A stretch of 64,000 bases of DNA from Ipomoea triloba (GCF_003576645.1 NC_044916.1:16035477-16099476), one strand, 5' to 3'. Positions 34,211-45,970 are shown, numbered from the stretch's first letter. Translations and numbers: made by a program. Notes: generated by a model from the letters alone, not told the origin.

Positions 34211-35260
34211 TTAGGGACAAGTGACCATACCTTTCCATATTTTGTATGGAGTTTGACTTGTGCCTGGTCTAAGATATACTCTGTTGATAATATGACAGGC
34301 AGTGTGAACTGCTTCGGCCCAGAATTTTTGCGGTAAAGCCTTTGCATTTAGAAGTACTCTTCCTATTTCTTGAATGGTACGATTCTTCCTTTCAACCACA
34401 CCGTTTGTTAAGGAGTCTTTGGTGCAGAGTATTCATGTGTGATACCAGAACTGTTGCACAACTCATCAAACAAGTCGTTACCAAATTCACGTCCATGATC
34501 GCTTCGGATTCGAATGATTGGTTCGTTTTTCGTCTTCTGAAGCTTGAGACTTAAAGCTTTGAATGCTCCGAGGGTTTCAAACTTTTCCCTAAGAAAGTTC
34601 ACCCAAGAAAAACGCGAATAATCGTCAACACAAACTAAAATGTATTTTTAACTCTAATGTTTTCAGTTTGTGTAAGTCCAATGAGATCCATATAAATCAG
34701 CTCTAAGCAATGTTTTGCGTTGATCATCTTTTGAGTAGAATGAGATGATCTAGTTTGCTTTCCAGCTTGACACGCACCGCAAACCCCTACTGAGTCAACT
34801 TTTAACTTAGGCAGATTGAGAACACCTTGAGTCTTCACGAGGTGGTCCAAAGATCTATAGTTCAGACGGCCCAACTTTTGATGCCATAATTCATATTCAT
34901 TTATACTTGACCTACAACAGAGAGTGTCATTGGTTGGAATATAGCAATTGTCTGATGAATGCTTACCTTCTATAACACATTGTTGTTGGTTGTCCAAGAC
35001 ACTGCATATGTCTTTCGAGAAACACACGTTCCAGTTTTGGTCGCAAAGTTAGCTGATGCTTATGAGATTTGCGTGCAGCCCATTTACAAGTAATACTCGT
35101 TTCATCTCCGGTAAGCCAGCTACATTTAGAGTGCCAACACCTTTTGATTTTACCCTTTACTCCATCACCGAAGGTTACTTCACCTTGACTTTCCTTGACA
35201 TCAGTAAGATATTTTGCGTTCCCTATCATGTAGCGTGAACAGTCGCTGTCGAAGTACTAC
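34211..35260 (-). pseudogene. Copia protease end and integrase, broken
   Basis: Pieces include DVKESQGEVTFGDG (protease to pre-integrase), YELWHQKLGRLNYRSL (pre-integrase HHCC region), IIRIRSDHGREFGND and VVERKNRTIQEIGR (catalytic core), and NRVYLRPGTSQTPYKIW. They occur in order on the minus strand with several frame changes and stop codons. Confidence 0.8.
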
Positions 35261-37111
35261 TTTTCTTCTTGTCCTGTACTTTTAGTATGAAACGAAACAT
35301 AACAAACAAAGTCAGTTTTCTTGACCCAAATTTGATTAGTAAAAGGAGTAATAAATTTGTTGGAGTATTTTGTAGCCCTTTGATCCTTGTAGAAATAGAA
35401 GCATTCAGGTATGGTGTGGCCACGCATCCTGCAATAATGATAGATATGGTTATATCTCATACGAAAATAGTTTGACTGCAATACATTACCATAGCCTTGT
35501 CGAGTTGAGGTACACTTGGGAGTGACATGGTCTGGTCCAGATTCTTTAACATAGCGTTGTTGAGTTGAGCTAGATTCGGGAATGTCATAAATTGGTCCAG
35601 ATTCTTTAACAAAGACAGTATCTTTGTTTTTGCCACCTGTAAATCCAAGCCCAAACTTGATAGTGGTTTGTCTTCCTGAATCAAGTATTTCATCAAGGGT
35701 AGACGTGGTGTGCATCATCTTGATACGCCTTTTGAGAGTGCCCAGCTCCTGTTTTAGCTTTTTCTCACGATCAAGACTAGCCTTCAGGAGGATTTCTTTT
35801 TCAGCCACTTGACTTTTGTACACTTTTCTAGTATTTTCTAATATTCTAATCTGACTAGACAAAGAATGATGAACTTTAAGTAAAACCTCCCATTTGGAGT
35901 ACAATTTTTTGTATTCTAATTCATAAGACGCAGGAGGTAACTCGCGATCTTCAGCTGAATTATATTCTCCGTCTTCTGAATCAACATGCTCTTCTACGTT
36001 AAGGTCAAGGCCAGTGTTAGCTATAGCAGTGAAAGCCACGAAATTTCTAGATATTTCTTCAGAGTCTGATCTAGCCGCTTCTGATTCAGGTTCATCGTCG
36101 CTCTAGGTTAGGGCTGACATGGACTTCTTTCTTCGTAGGTATGTATTACATTCAGCCTGAACATGTCCAAATCCTGAACATTCATAACATCAGATGCCCT
36201 TGTTTGCTTTGTCTTTTCGTTTAGAAGTGTGTGAGCTAGATGGTTTTGAATTTGATGCTCCAGGTTTTGCCACACCTTTTGAAGCGCTCGAGTTGATCCC
36301 TTTCAGATTTTGTGCCTTACCATTTTGAGTGTATTTTTTCTGCTTAACCTGTTTCAAAATTTTAGAAAAATGTTTAGATAATAAAACAACAGGACAATCA
36401 AACAGCTCATCTGTATCAGGTAATTCGAAATCTTGTCCTTAGCGTTGAATGCAATAGACTTCTGTTTCTTTGTAGATCAGTCATGATCTCCATTTCGTAA
36501 GTTTTGAGACTTCCCACCAACGCTGTAACAGTTTTATTTTCCCAACCTGTGTTTTCTTGGATAGCGGTCACATTCATTCAAAAACGAGGTGGTAGAGAAC
36601 GCAAGATTTTCTTGACCAGCTTTTGTTAGGAAAATGGTTGGCCTAGCACAGCAAGTCGATTTGCAAGTTCTTGAACACGTTCATTGAAACTTACAATATT
36701 TTCGTCCTCGTTCATCCTTAGATCTTCAAAATCCGAGTGAACCAGTTATAACTTTAATTGTCTTACCGAGTCAGTGCCTTCATAAGTAGTTTCCAATATT
36801 TCCCACGCAGCTTTTGTAGAATCACAACCTGTCACCAAAGTGAATTGACTTTCATGCATTAGTGAATAAATTATATCTAGAGCTTTATTGTTATATCCAG
36901 CAAGGGTCCTTTCAGCTGCATCCCATTCAACTTCGAGTTTGTGAACTATAAGATCATTTTCTGTTTCACCCGCTTTAGTGGGATGTTCCCAACCAGTTAA
37001 GACGGCTCTCTAGATCAGTTCGCCCTGTGCTTTGAGATGCATCCTTGTCCGAGATTTTCAATAGGAATAGTTGTCACTAGTTAACTCGGGAGGAGATTTA
37101 TGCATATCCAT
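35261..37111 (-). pseudogene. Copia gag with coiled coil and zinc finger, broken
   Basis: The start is near the ATG at 37111 (MDMHKSPPE), followed by a gag region with several premature stops, some of which (after NYSY and after GELI) replace Trp codons. The longest piece, 35257-36039, has a heptad-rich segment (residues about 45-110), then YHYCRMRGHTIPEC, a CX2CX4HX4C-like zinc knuckle missing its expected second Cys spacing. Confidence 0.72.
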
Positions 37112-37244
37112 CTTGACACACTCAATGCATAGTTAGACAGAACAAAAAGACCACGCAAGAAGCAAAAAGATAACACTAAAAAAGAATCAAAGACTTGTGT
37201 TCAAGAAACACGAGATCGGCAGATCGGTTAGACTAATAGATTAA

Positions 37245-37262
37245 GTCTACGAGCTTCGATAC
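37245..37262 (-). other. Primer-site relic (tRNA-Met type)
   Basis: The minus strand reads TTAGTATCGAAGCTCG a few bases inside the 5' LTR. The usual copia site is TGGTATCAGAGC, so this is a mutated version. Confidence 0.55.
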
Positions 37263-37272
37263 TAATTTAAAT

Positions 37273-38023
37273 TGTATCGTGGATCTTAAATGCAAGGCTT
37301 AAGGGTTCGGATTAAACATTAATTAACGTTTTTTTTTATAATTATTAGTCCAGATTAGATTGTTCTGATAGACAAATGAATATAAAAGCATAAGTAAAAG
37401 AAGTGAAACCGGACACAAGAAATGATTACGCAGTTCAGAGCTAAAACTCCTACGCCTGTGGGGCTACTCAGCGTTCGCCCAATCCACTAGATGATCACCA
37501 AGGTTACAACAGTTGGAATATATGCCCAAACATACAATTGTCCTAAATCAACACAACCTTCATCATCTACACTTGAATTGGTTAGCTGCAAGCCGAGAAT
37601 TCTTCAATAATAATCAATCACGACTCAGCATCAAAGACACCATCATAGTGACATTAATTCATCAACATAATACTCTTAGTGTTCACGTGAAGAAGTTCTA
37701 CATTAGAATCTGGGAGTTTTTGAATAAATGAGCTTCAATACCATCCTTTATATAGCATAGAACTCTTTAACTAACTTCACCAATATAGCTGCTGAAAATA
37801 CTCAATTAAATGAGAGCCACTAAACATTAAATTTGAATTTGAATTAATATGATGTCCAAATAAAATAAATATGTGAGACATAATATGTTGGACTGTTTTG
37901 ACTGCATCCTAACTAAGACAGATTCCGCTGAAATAGTCCATCTTTCAGCAAAGCTATATATTCTAATTGACGGTCCAGAACCTAAATAATATAATATAAC
38001 CCAAAGTGTATTTTGACAAATAA
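37273..38023 (-). repeat. 5' LTR of the first copia element, outer end lost
   Basis: Matches 30177 to about 30897 and stops at GACAAATAA, lacking the last ~37 bases. The next base belongs to another copia element, so the junction is a deletion or recombination point, not an insertion. Confidence 0.8.
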
Positions 38024-39377
38024 TCAAGATACACTATGTAATCACTAGGAATTGCCGATCTTTTATCTCAGACAGATCGCCTCAAAGTTAAACTACCATC
38101 TCCTTGAGAAGCTAGTGGTTCAACTACCGCTTCAGGAATTTCCTGAATTGGTTGATTAGCTGAGATAATACCAGCATCTTGTGGAATTTCTTCAATAGGT
38201 TGTTCAATACCCGTTTAATCTTGAGGGGTGCTTAAATCTATTATCAACCTATATGATGACGTAGAAGGACATGATTCAATATGATCATGATTAGAAATCA
38301 AATCATTGAATCTATCCCTCCCACTAATCATGTCATCTTCAAGAAACTTAGCATTTCTTGATTCCACGATTCTAGTCGAATGAGATGGACAATAAAATCT
38401 ATACCCTTTGGAGGACTGTGCGTATCCAATAAAGAAACCACTAATAGTCCTTGGGTCCAACTTCTTTTCTTGTGGGTTATATATCCCTACCTCAGACGGG
38501 CATCCCCAAACACGCATCGGTTTCCAACCTTTAAATAACTCAAATGGTGTCTTTGGGACAGCCTTGGTTGGAACACGGCTTAATATATACATTGCCGTCT
38601 TAAGCGCTTCGGCCCACAAAAACTTAGGAAGTTTGGAGTTGCTTAGCATACTCTGCACCATGTCAATAAGCGTTCGGTTTATTCTTTCAGCAACACCATT
38701 TTGGTCCGGAGAACCAGGCATGGTATATTGGGCAACAACCCATGTTCTTGAAGAAACTTAGCAAATGGACTAGGTGCTTGTCCACTTTCAGTGTACCTAC
38801 CATAGTATTCACCACCTCTGTCGGATCTTACTATCTGTATTTGTTTCCCATTGGTTCTCAACTTCAGCCTTAAAAGACTTGAAGACATCTAATGCTTCAT
38901 TTTTATTATGAATCAAATACACATAAGTAAATCGAGAGTAATCATCAATGAAAGTGATGAAATACTTCTGACCTGGCATATCCATATCTGGACAGCAAAT
39001 GTCAGTGTGTATGATTTCCAATATGCTCGAACTCCTTTTAGCACCTTTCTTAGACTTGTTTGTCTGATTTCCCTTTATGCAGTCTATACAAGTCTCGAAA
39101 TCAATATAATCAAGAGTACTAAGTACCCCATCATTTACTAATCTCTTTATACGTTCAAAGGAGATATGACCTAATCTCTGATGCCATAACATAGAGGAGT
39201 TCTCACATATACTTGATCTTTTGGAACCAGAATGAACATGCAATGTACTATAAGTGATATTGTTTTGTAAATGCAAATGATAAAGACCATCAGACATTGT
39301 ACCGTATCCAACACAAGTTGATTTATTAAAAATATCAAAACGCTTATCTTGAAAATTAAAGGAAAACCCCATTGGTA
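38024..39377 (-). pseudogene. Copia pre-integrase and integrase (after the CACTA insertion)
   Basis: 38809-39372 contains the pre-integrase MLWHQRLGHISFERIKRL and ETCIDCIKGNQ (HHCC zinc site), then IIHTDICCPDM and FITFIDDYSRFTYVYLI with the first two catalytic Asp residues. The frame shifts near 38800. 38215-38721 continues with SPDQNGVAERINRTL, carrying the catalytic Glu, and IGYAQSSKGYRFY. A stop at 38215 separates the remaining linker to 38024 (LRRSVRDKRSAIPSDYIVYL). Confidence 0.82.
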
Positions 39378-39469
39378 CACTACTACACAGACGGCTTTTA
39401 ACGTCGGCTAAATGGACCCTTTAACATTGGCTAAAATCCAACGTTGATCTGGCCGGCGTTGTAAGGGTA

Positions 39470-39910
39470 CACATACAACGTCGGCTAAATGTTAGTCGAC
39501 GTTGTAAGGTACACATACAACGTCGGCTAAATGTTAACCGACGTTGTAAGGTACACATACAACGTCGGCTATTTGTAAATAGCCGACGTTATAGGTAATT
39601 TGAAAACTACTAAAATACCCTACAACGTCGGCTATTTACAAATAGCCGACGTTGTAGATAATTTGAAAACTATTAAAATACCCTACAACGTCGGCTATTT
39701 ACAAATAGCCGACGTTGTAGGTAACTTAAAAACAAATAAAATACCCTACAACGTCGGCTATTTACAAATAGCCGACGTTGTAGGTAATTTGAAAACTACT
39801 AAAATACCCTACAACGTCAGCTCTTTACAAATAGTCGACGTTGTAGGTAATTTCAAAACTACTAAAATACCCTACAACGTCGGCTAATAAGACTAGCCGA
39901 CGTTGTAGGG
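39470..39910. repeat. Subterminal ~60-bp array with ACGTCGGCTA palindromes
   Basis: About seven units, each with CAACGTCGGCTATTTAC and its facing half AATAGCCGACGTTG plus a spacer AACTACTAAAATACC. The 95-codon frame here simply translates the repeat. Confidence 0.92.
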
Positions 39911-40192
39911 TAATTTTTTTTAAATATTCATTTTATTTTTCTATTTACACCCAAAACCTGCTCAAATATATATAGCTATCACAATCACATTCAAAACCTG
40001 TACAATTTATATTTATAATATCAAAATTAATAAAAACAATAAATCTCACAATTGATAATAATTAATAATACAAGTTCATCAAAAATTATCTATATTAATT
40101 AATACAAGCCATAATCTTCTCCCAAACTTTGTACCAAAAGCAATAAAAGCAATACATACATCTCACATTACTATTTCACATACTAATGCAAT

Positions 40193-41439
40193 GTATTAAT
40201 CCATTCATCAATGAAGTATTTGGCCCATGTGTCTCTAACTTCATCAATCTCTTGTTGATTGTAGCTCAATGAACCAACTTTCTCCACTATCTATAATAAT
40301 GTTGAAAAGTAATAAATAATAATTAGTAAGCTAATTTAAGCTAGTATTTTTAAAATTTGAATGAGAAATGTATTTTCTTAAATTACTTGCCTTATCCATT
40401 CCTTCGTATGCTTCTTTGGAAAGAATTTCAAACATGTACTTCATCACATAATACCCGCATTCGGTAGCTCCAACTTGTTTGGCACACTATATATTTGAAT
40501 TATAATACAATTAAGAATTCATTTAATTAAAAACTATGAAATATATGTAGTTTTACAAATGTATAAAATACTTACCAAACAATTAATCCATTTTGGTTGA
40601 CGATTTGTTTTCTTTCCTTTGGAATGTAATGTTGATTTCATACACCTATAAATATAAGAGATATGTATACATAAATACTATATGGCACCGTACTTTATGT
40701 ATAATAACTATTAATTAGTTATAAGTTTATCGACGTTTCAACTATGTCTTTAATGTCCTGACGTGGTTCGCGTCCAACGGAATCAAACCAATAGATTTCA
40801 TATAATAGTGGACAAATTGCCATCAACATCCAATGTTCCCTACAAACAAATAATTTATTAGTTGTAAGTAAATATAATATGTAATAAAAGCACATTGTAT
40901 TTAAGTTATTTTAAAGCAATTAAAACTTATAAATGTAAGGGGCTAAATAACATTTTTTTCTGTCCGTATTGCATGGTGACATTTATATACCCTGTTCGTT
41001 GTGCTTTAGTCGTCAATTTTGGTTGAATGTAAGATGGATCTATAAAGCCATACGTGGTCTTTGATGCCAAATGAAATTAGTTATACAAACACCTATTACA
41101 AAAATACATCCAATCATATATATATATATCTAATAAATGAAATGAGAAATACTATAAACAAATAATAGCAAAGAACTTATACCTTATAAAGAAATGCAAA
41201 CAACAAATATCCATCGTCTCTATATTCAAAAACCGCATGATCTCCAACTTCTCAAGATATACATCATATTCAATGTCGCCCACAATACCACGAGACATAT
41301 GCACCACAAGATTTTGTTATAGTTTTCGAGCAACTTTATATGCCTTTTGACATAAAGGACTCAAAGAAGTCGGATCAACTATAATCTTATCAACAGAAGA
41401 AGATTTTTGCACAGCGGATTCAATTGTCAATTTGGACAT
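40193..41439 (-). pseudogene. C48 (Ulp1/SENP-like) cysteine peptidase, multi-exon, in a CACTA element
   Basis: Minus-strand exons read by eye: 41183-41439 (MSKLTIESAVQ; in-frame TAA at 41317-41319), about 40940-41075 (TYGFIDPSYIQPKL), about 40730-40839 (EHWMLMAICP...YWFDSVG), about 40576-40645 (KGKKTNRQPKWINC), 40391-40496 (GATECGYYVMKYMFEIL) and 40193-40290 (EVRDTWAKYFIDEWI). The His in EHW, the Asp in FDS and the Cys in ECGYY fit the C48 catalytic triad; Gln precedes the Cys region (KQVGATECG). Ulp1-type enzymes remove SUMO-like tags. Most introns have GT-AG borders (one GC donor). One stop in exon 1, and a frame problem before exon 2, argue that this copy is inactive. Confidence 0.72.
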
Positions 41440-41461
41440 TCTTTTTAACTGTTCATTAATA

Positions 41462-41466
41462 TATTC

Positions 41467-41521
<55 letters not shown>
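41462..41521. repeat. (TA)n microsatellite
   Basis: About 29 TA units upstream of the peptidase gene in the CACTA element. Confidence 0.95.
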
Positions 41522-41525
<4 letters not shown>

Positions 41526-41589
41526 TTTTTAACTATAATAATTCAAAAATTAAAAATAAAAATAAAAACCTTACCGTTGTGAAGGCTGA

Positions 41590-41715
41590 TCGGCGGCGGA
41601 GCTCCGGCGGTACAGCGGTGCGGCTTTGAGCGACGGCCGAGCTCCCGCGGCGGTGCGGCTTTGAGTGACGGCCGAGCTCCCGCGGCGGTGCGGCTATTAA
41701 GGACGGCCAAGCTCC
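41590..41715. repeat. Three tandem GC-rich ~41-bp units
   Basis: GACGGCCGAGCTCCCGCGG with CGGTGCGGCT spacers, three copies. The last is interrupted by the hAT MITE at 41722 and resumes at 42223 (GCTTCGCGACT words). Confidence 0.8.
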
Positions 41716-41721
41716 TGCGAC

Positions 41722-42214
41722 CAGTGTTGTAAAAATCTCGCCTAGGCGCCGATTAATCCCCGCCTAGGCGCTGGTCGACCGCCTACCGTATCACATTAAA
41801 TGGTGGTCTAGGCGGCCGCCTAGGCCGCCTAAGCTCCGCCTAGGCCGCTTAGGCGCTGACCGCCTAGGCGTCGACTAGACCGACTAGGCCTTCTAGTCGG
41901 TCGATTTACTATTGTTCTTTTTTTTTTTTAATGGGTTATTTCACTCAAAACAACATCGTTTTGAGCAAAATAATTTTAAATTGTACAAACTTTAGATATT
42001 TTTTAGGTTAATATTTAATATTTTAGTATTAACTATTAAAGTATTATATAATTTATAATTATTAGTCTTTAAAAAATAAAAAATACTTAAACAAATTTTT
42101 AAAAAATAAAAAATAAAATAAAAAATACACGGGCGCCTAGGCGCCGATTAATCTCCGGCTAGGCGTCCTAGGCGCTAGGCGCTCCCCGAGCGCCTAGCGA
42201 TTTTTTCAACCATG
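41722..42214. mobile_element. hAT-type MITE, 493 bp, TSD CCTGCGAC
   Basis: Ends CAGTGTTGTAAAAATC and facing CATGGTTGAAAAAATC. The perfect 8-bp duplication CCTGCGAC lies at 41714-41721 and 42215-42222. Both subterminal regions are crowded with GCCTAGGCG words; the centre is AT-rich. A second copy is at 55237. Confidence 0.9.
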
Positions 42215-42785
42215 CCTGCGACTGTGCTTCGCGACTACGGTTCGGCGGGACTGCTTCGCGACTCCGGCGGTGCTTGCAGCGGCGGTGGCGCTTTGCGGGA
42301 ATGGGTGGGCAACGGCTGTGGAGTTGGGCGACGGCGTGGCTTTTGTTCAAATTTTGGTTGTTGATCTGAATATTAATTTGGGGGACGGATGGATTTATTA
42401 CAAACCCTACAACGTCGGTTATTTAAAATAACCGACGTTGTAGGTCAATTATATATAACACAGCGCAATACGACGTCGGCTAATGTCCTAGCCGATGTCG
42501 TATTGCGCGGGGCTGAGTGCGTTTGGTGATACGACGTCGGCTAATGCCGTAGCCGATGTCGTATCAACGGTCGCCAGTGTGAAATTGCGATACGACGTCG
42601 GCTAAACACCTAGTCGACGTCGTATCGCGTAGCAGTTTTAGGTTGAAACCTTTAACGTCGGTTATTGCATAATAACCAATGTTAAAGGTTTTTTTTATTT
42701 TTAATTATTTAAATAACATATAACGTCGGCTAATTATTTAGCCGACGTTAATTAGCCGACGTTGTATGTGATTTCTGTAGTAGTG

Positions 42786-43865
42786 GTACAAGTCTCGATA
42801 CCGAAACCAAGTTTCGGGAGAAACTTGGTACATAAAATGTCTTATTCAAAATCAAAACGAAACCACTACTTAAAACCAGCTTGCATGTTCTAATAGCTTC
42901 CACTTGCGACCCCATCTTGTTTCCTAATAAGATAGTCCGTTCATTTCCCACCGGCTTCCTCAGATTTTGCATTCCCTGTAAAGAGTTTGCAATGTTGATT
43001 GTTGAACCAGAATCAATCCACCAAGTATTAGCATTAACTTCAGACATATTAGATTCATAACAAACGAATGAGGATAGATTACATTTCTTCTTGACCCACT
43101 TCTTGTAATTGATGCAATCTTTCTTCATGTGTCCCTTCTTTTTACAGAAGAAACACTTATACACCTTCTTTATGTCAGCTTGAGGTGGAATGTTTCCTTT
43201 CCCCTTAGCCTTAGAAGTGGAACCTCGAGATTTTCCAGATTTAGACTTCTCACGTGCCATAGCTAGCATGGCACTTTCACCCATTTCCATCACCAATCTA
43301 CCTTCTTCTTGAACACACATGGTCTTTAAATCATTTATAGACCATTTTTCCTTATATGTGTGATAAGAGATTTTAAAAGGTCCGTACGATGATGGTAGAG
43401 TGTACAAAGTATAATAAACGAGAAAGTCATCCGACATATCTACCCCAAGAGTCTTAAGTTGAGCCATAATGTCACGCAATTCCATGATGTGCTCATGCAT
43501 ACCTTTGACGGAAGTCAACGAAGAGAGGAAAATCTCATGATGAGGGTGCTTGCCAAAGCCTTTTTTGAAGTGACGAATTGGTCGTCAATAGCCTTGAGCG
43601 ATGCTCGGACATCCTTATGTTATTTACTAACAAAACCCCGAATCCCATTAGATATTTTCGCCTTGATGTACATTGTGTTGAGCGGATTGGATCTATCCCA
43701 TCGCTCATATAGCGCAACTTCATTTTGGGTACTGTCTTTAGTGGGAACATGCGGTTTCTCATTGTGAATAGCATAGTCCAAGTCTTTCCACCCTAGATTA
43801 AGAAGAATAGTTTCCTTCGACATTTTATAGTTGTCGCCCTTAAGTTCTGGAACTTCGATGTTCAA
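42786..43865 (-). pseudogene. Copia gag, zinc knuckle and protease (before the CACTA insertion)
   Basis: 43865 (MNIEVPELKGDNY) begins gag, including YERWDRSNPLNTMYIK. A stop and frame change occur near 43620-43530. 42748-43518 continues with gag C-terminus, the zinc knuckle CFFCKKKGHMKKDC (CX2CX4HX4C) and the protease WWIDSGSTINIA. Translation runs into the CACTA end at 42785. The last residues of that frame come from the CACTA terminus. Confidence 0.85.
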
Positions 43866-43992
43866 ATCTGTGTGAGTAACGGATTGAGATGCTGTAAAAG
43901 ATAAAGGTTTGGATTAGAATTTTGAGGCATAGATAGAACTGAATTGCATACATTACCAATGTAAATGATGCATATCCTAGATCCGAATGCCA

Positions 43993-44220
43993 TAAAAATT
44001 GCCTGTGGGCTAAATTTTTACGCATAATGGACCTTGAAAAATTAGAATAGAAATGAGATGGGTACAAGGTTGAATTTCTATTTTCAATGTTAAAAAACTA
44101 CCAAAAACTATATGCCGACACATAATTCCCTGTGGGCTAAATTATGATCATAGCTTGGTATTTCAACCTGATCAATCATATAAATATAACAAAATTTCCT
44201 GTGGGCTAAATTTCATTATA
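43993..44220 (-). repeat. Three stem-loops sharing a 12-base loop in the copia leader
   Basis: Loop NCCTGTGGGCTA (plus strand) is held by different stems: TAAAAATT/AATTTTTA (43993-44020), CATAATT/AATTATG (44121-44146), and AAATT/AATTT extended by TATAA/TTATA (44185-44220). They lie 130-360 bases upstream of gag on the transcribed (minus) strand. Confidence 0.7.
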
Positions 44221-45164
44221 TTAAGTATGATTAATCACAATTTATGCCTAAACTTTATGCGATTTCGGAAAAACTTGATGTACAATATTAATTAAATTAA
44301 GGATGTTGTGGCTACTCCTTAATCAACTAAAAACGTACTATTGCATCGACATAGATTTTGAAAAGGTAAAACAAATTATGCAATTAACATGATATGCAAT
44401 TCCCAAGTATACTCCCAGGAAAGTTGGTTGAGCTAAGGCCCATTAAAAACCAACTCCTTAGACAGAGTAGGATTTCAAGGGAACTTGCAGCACATAGGTT
44501 ATTTTCAAGTTTTCTTCCCAAAAAACTTTCCCCGGGTCATGCAATTTCACATTCTAGCATAATTGTTCTGAAGGTGTTATTCAAAATTTTGATGTTCACG
44601 GTTTGGAAAAAGCTTTAAGGATAGGTAAACCTTTTGAACTTAATGTACTAACCTTTAGGCACTACCGTAGTTGTACTAAACCGTATGTACTATGTAATAT
44701 GCTAAAGTCCAGTATTCTAAGGAATTTCACTAATTCCTAAACATGTTTTTCCAAGGCATAATATAAATTGCATAATAGGCACTAAGTTGCACAAAATATT
44801 ATGCTAATTGGACATAATATGCATATTACAAAACATAAATATCATATTATACAAGAAATTGGACAAAACATTATAGCAATTCAATAAATATGAGTATATT
44901 AAACAATAAGATTTAAATTCAATTTGCAATTTTGAATGAAAATTCCTTTAAAGACTATATAATTTTCAAAACTTTATCAAATTGCAATTTGAAGAAAAAT
45001 TATAATGCAAATAATAGGCCCAATTAATTAAACAAATATTTATATAACATATAATAATCAGGCTTCATATAAATAAATATATTAAAGGTCCAATCAATAT
45101 ATAAACAAAGAATTAATAGAACAAAACAGGCCCAAAACAATTTTTTTTTTATAATGGAATGTGA
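44221..45164. other. Copia leader, AT-rich part
   Basis: No coding frame of interest. AT-rich with CAGGCCCA-type words at the right end. Confidence 0.4.
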
Positions 45165-45830
45165 ATGGGTCAGGCCCATTCGACCAAACCCGGCCCAACT
45201 TCCTTAATCAACTTTAGAGATCAAAACATCAAAATAAAAAACCTAGCACGTAGTAGAGGCGAGAGACGATCGGACGCGAGACGCCAGAGAGGACTCCTTC
45301 GCCCGTCACCGCCGCTCGCCGCCCGCCGCCCGCCGCCCGCCGCCAATCCCCGCCCTAACCCGAGACCCAGCGCCCTTCGCCTTTTCCAGCCAGTCGCGGC
45401 CTTCAAGCAGAGAGAAGGGGAGCGGCGATCGAGGGTCGGGAAGCCCGACCTCGACACCGCCTTCCCGCCGGAAAATCCAGCATCGCCGCCGCTCGCCACC
45501 CAGATGCGAGACTCAGTGCCGTCGCCGGGAAGCCCTGCCTCGCCGTTGTCGTCACTGGTCCCGATCGGCGAATCGAAGATAAAAAACAACCTTGTGGACA
45601 GGTTTTCCTTCTTTTTTTTAATGATTTGTTGTTTCGCCGGAAGGAAAAAACGCACCGGCGGTCGTCCGTTCCTTCACGGTCGCCGGTCAGTCCCTTCTCC
45701 CCCTTTTTTTTTGATATTTCGAAAACAGAGTATGTATACAAAAAGTATTATGCGGAATTTGTATATAGTATTCTATGAAAAAAAACACATTTATATATGT
45801 ATAAATGTTCATACATATATATAAATAATA
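45165..45830. other. GC-rich inserted-looking block with an open frame
   Basis: A strikingly GC-rich block (45250-45700) with (CGCCCGC)n-like repeats around 45310-45345. A 219-codon plus-strand frame and overlapping minus-strand frames are open, but all are Pro/Arg/Ala low complexity, as expected of such composition. I recognise no domain. It sits in the copia leader and may be captured host 5'UTR or promoter DNA. Confidence 0.35.
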
Positions 45831-45970
45831 TGTAAACTGCAATGATATAAACATATACAGATATGCAAATATTTATATTAATCAATAGTCCAAAAGCGTA
45901 TGAACAAATATATAAGCAAAATATAAAATTGCAAACTTAGGCAATTTAAACAATTAGGCAGAGATAAATA

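Larger units (their letters stand above)
30177..38023 (-). mobile_element. Decayed Sirevirus-like Ty1/copia retrotransposon
   Basis: Facing left: 5' LTR 37273-38023 (truncated at its outer end), primer-site relic, gag with zinc finger, protease, integrase, reverse transcriptase and RNase H in the copia order, an extra reading frame after RNase H, a polypurine tract and 3' LTR 30177-30934. All coding parts are broken by stops and frameshifts. The extra 3' frame and the coiled-coil C-terminal gag are typical of the plant Sirevirus lineage. LTRs differ at many sites, so this is much older than the gypsy element at 1-8821. Confidence 0.85.
39378..42785. mobile_element. CACTA element, 3.4 kb, carrying a C48/Ulp1-like peptidase gene
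   Basis: Ends CACTACTACACAGACGG and, facing, CACTACTACAGAAATC; 3-bp duplication GTA at 39375-39377 and 42786-42788. Subterminal arrays of ACGTCGGCTA / TAGCCGACGT palindromes fill 39385-39910 and 42400-42780. It encodes no recognisable transposase but carries spliced exons of a cysteine peptidase (40193-41439) and a nested hAT MITE. It interrupts the copia protease-integrase region exactly, since the flanking copia frames align across it. Confidence 0.92.

Noticed and set aside
39600..39887. CRISPR-like or repeat-protein array (regular ~60-bp repeats)
   Set aside because: The repeats are palindromic subterminal motifs of a plant CACTA element, with near-identical spacers. There are no unique spacers or cas genes.
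45165..45824. 219-codon plus-strand gene in the copia leader
   Set aside because: Low-complexity Pro/Arg/Ala composition, open in several frames because of GC content, with no domain.
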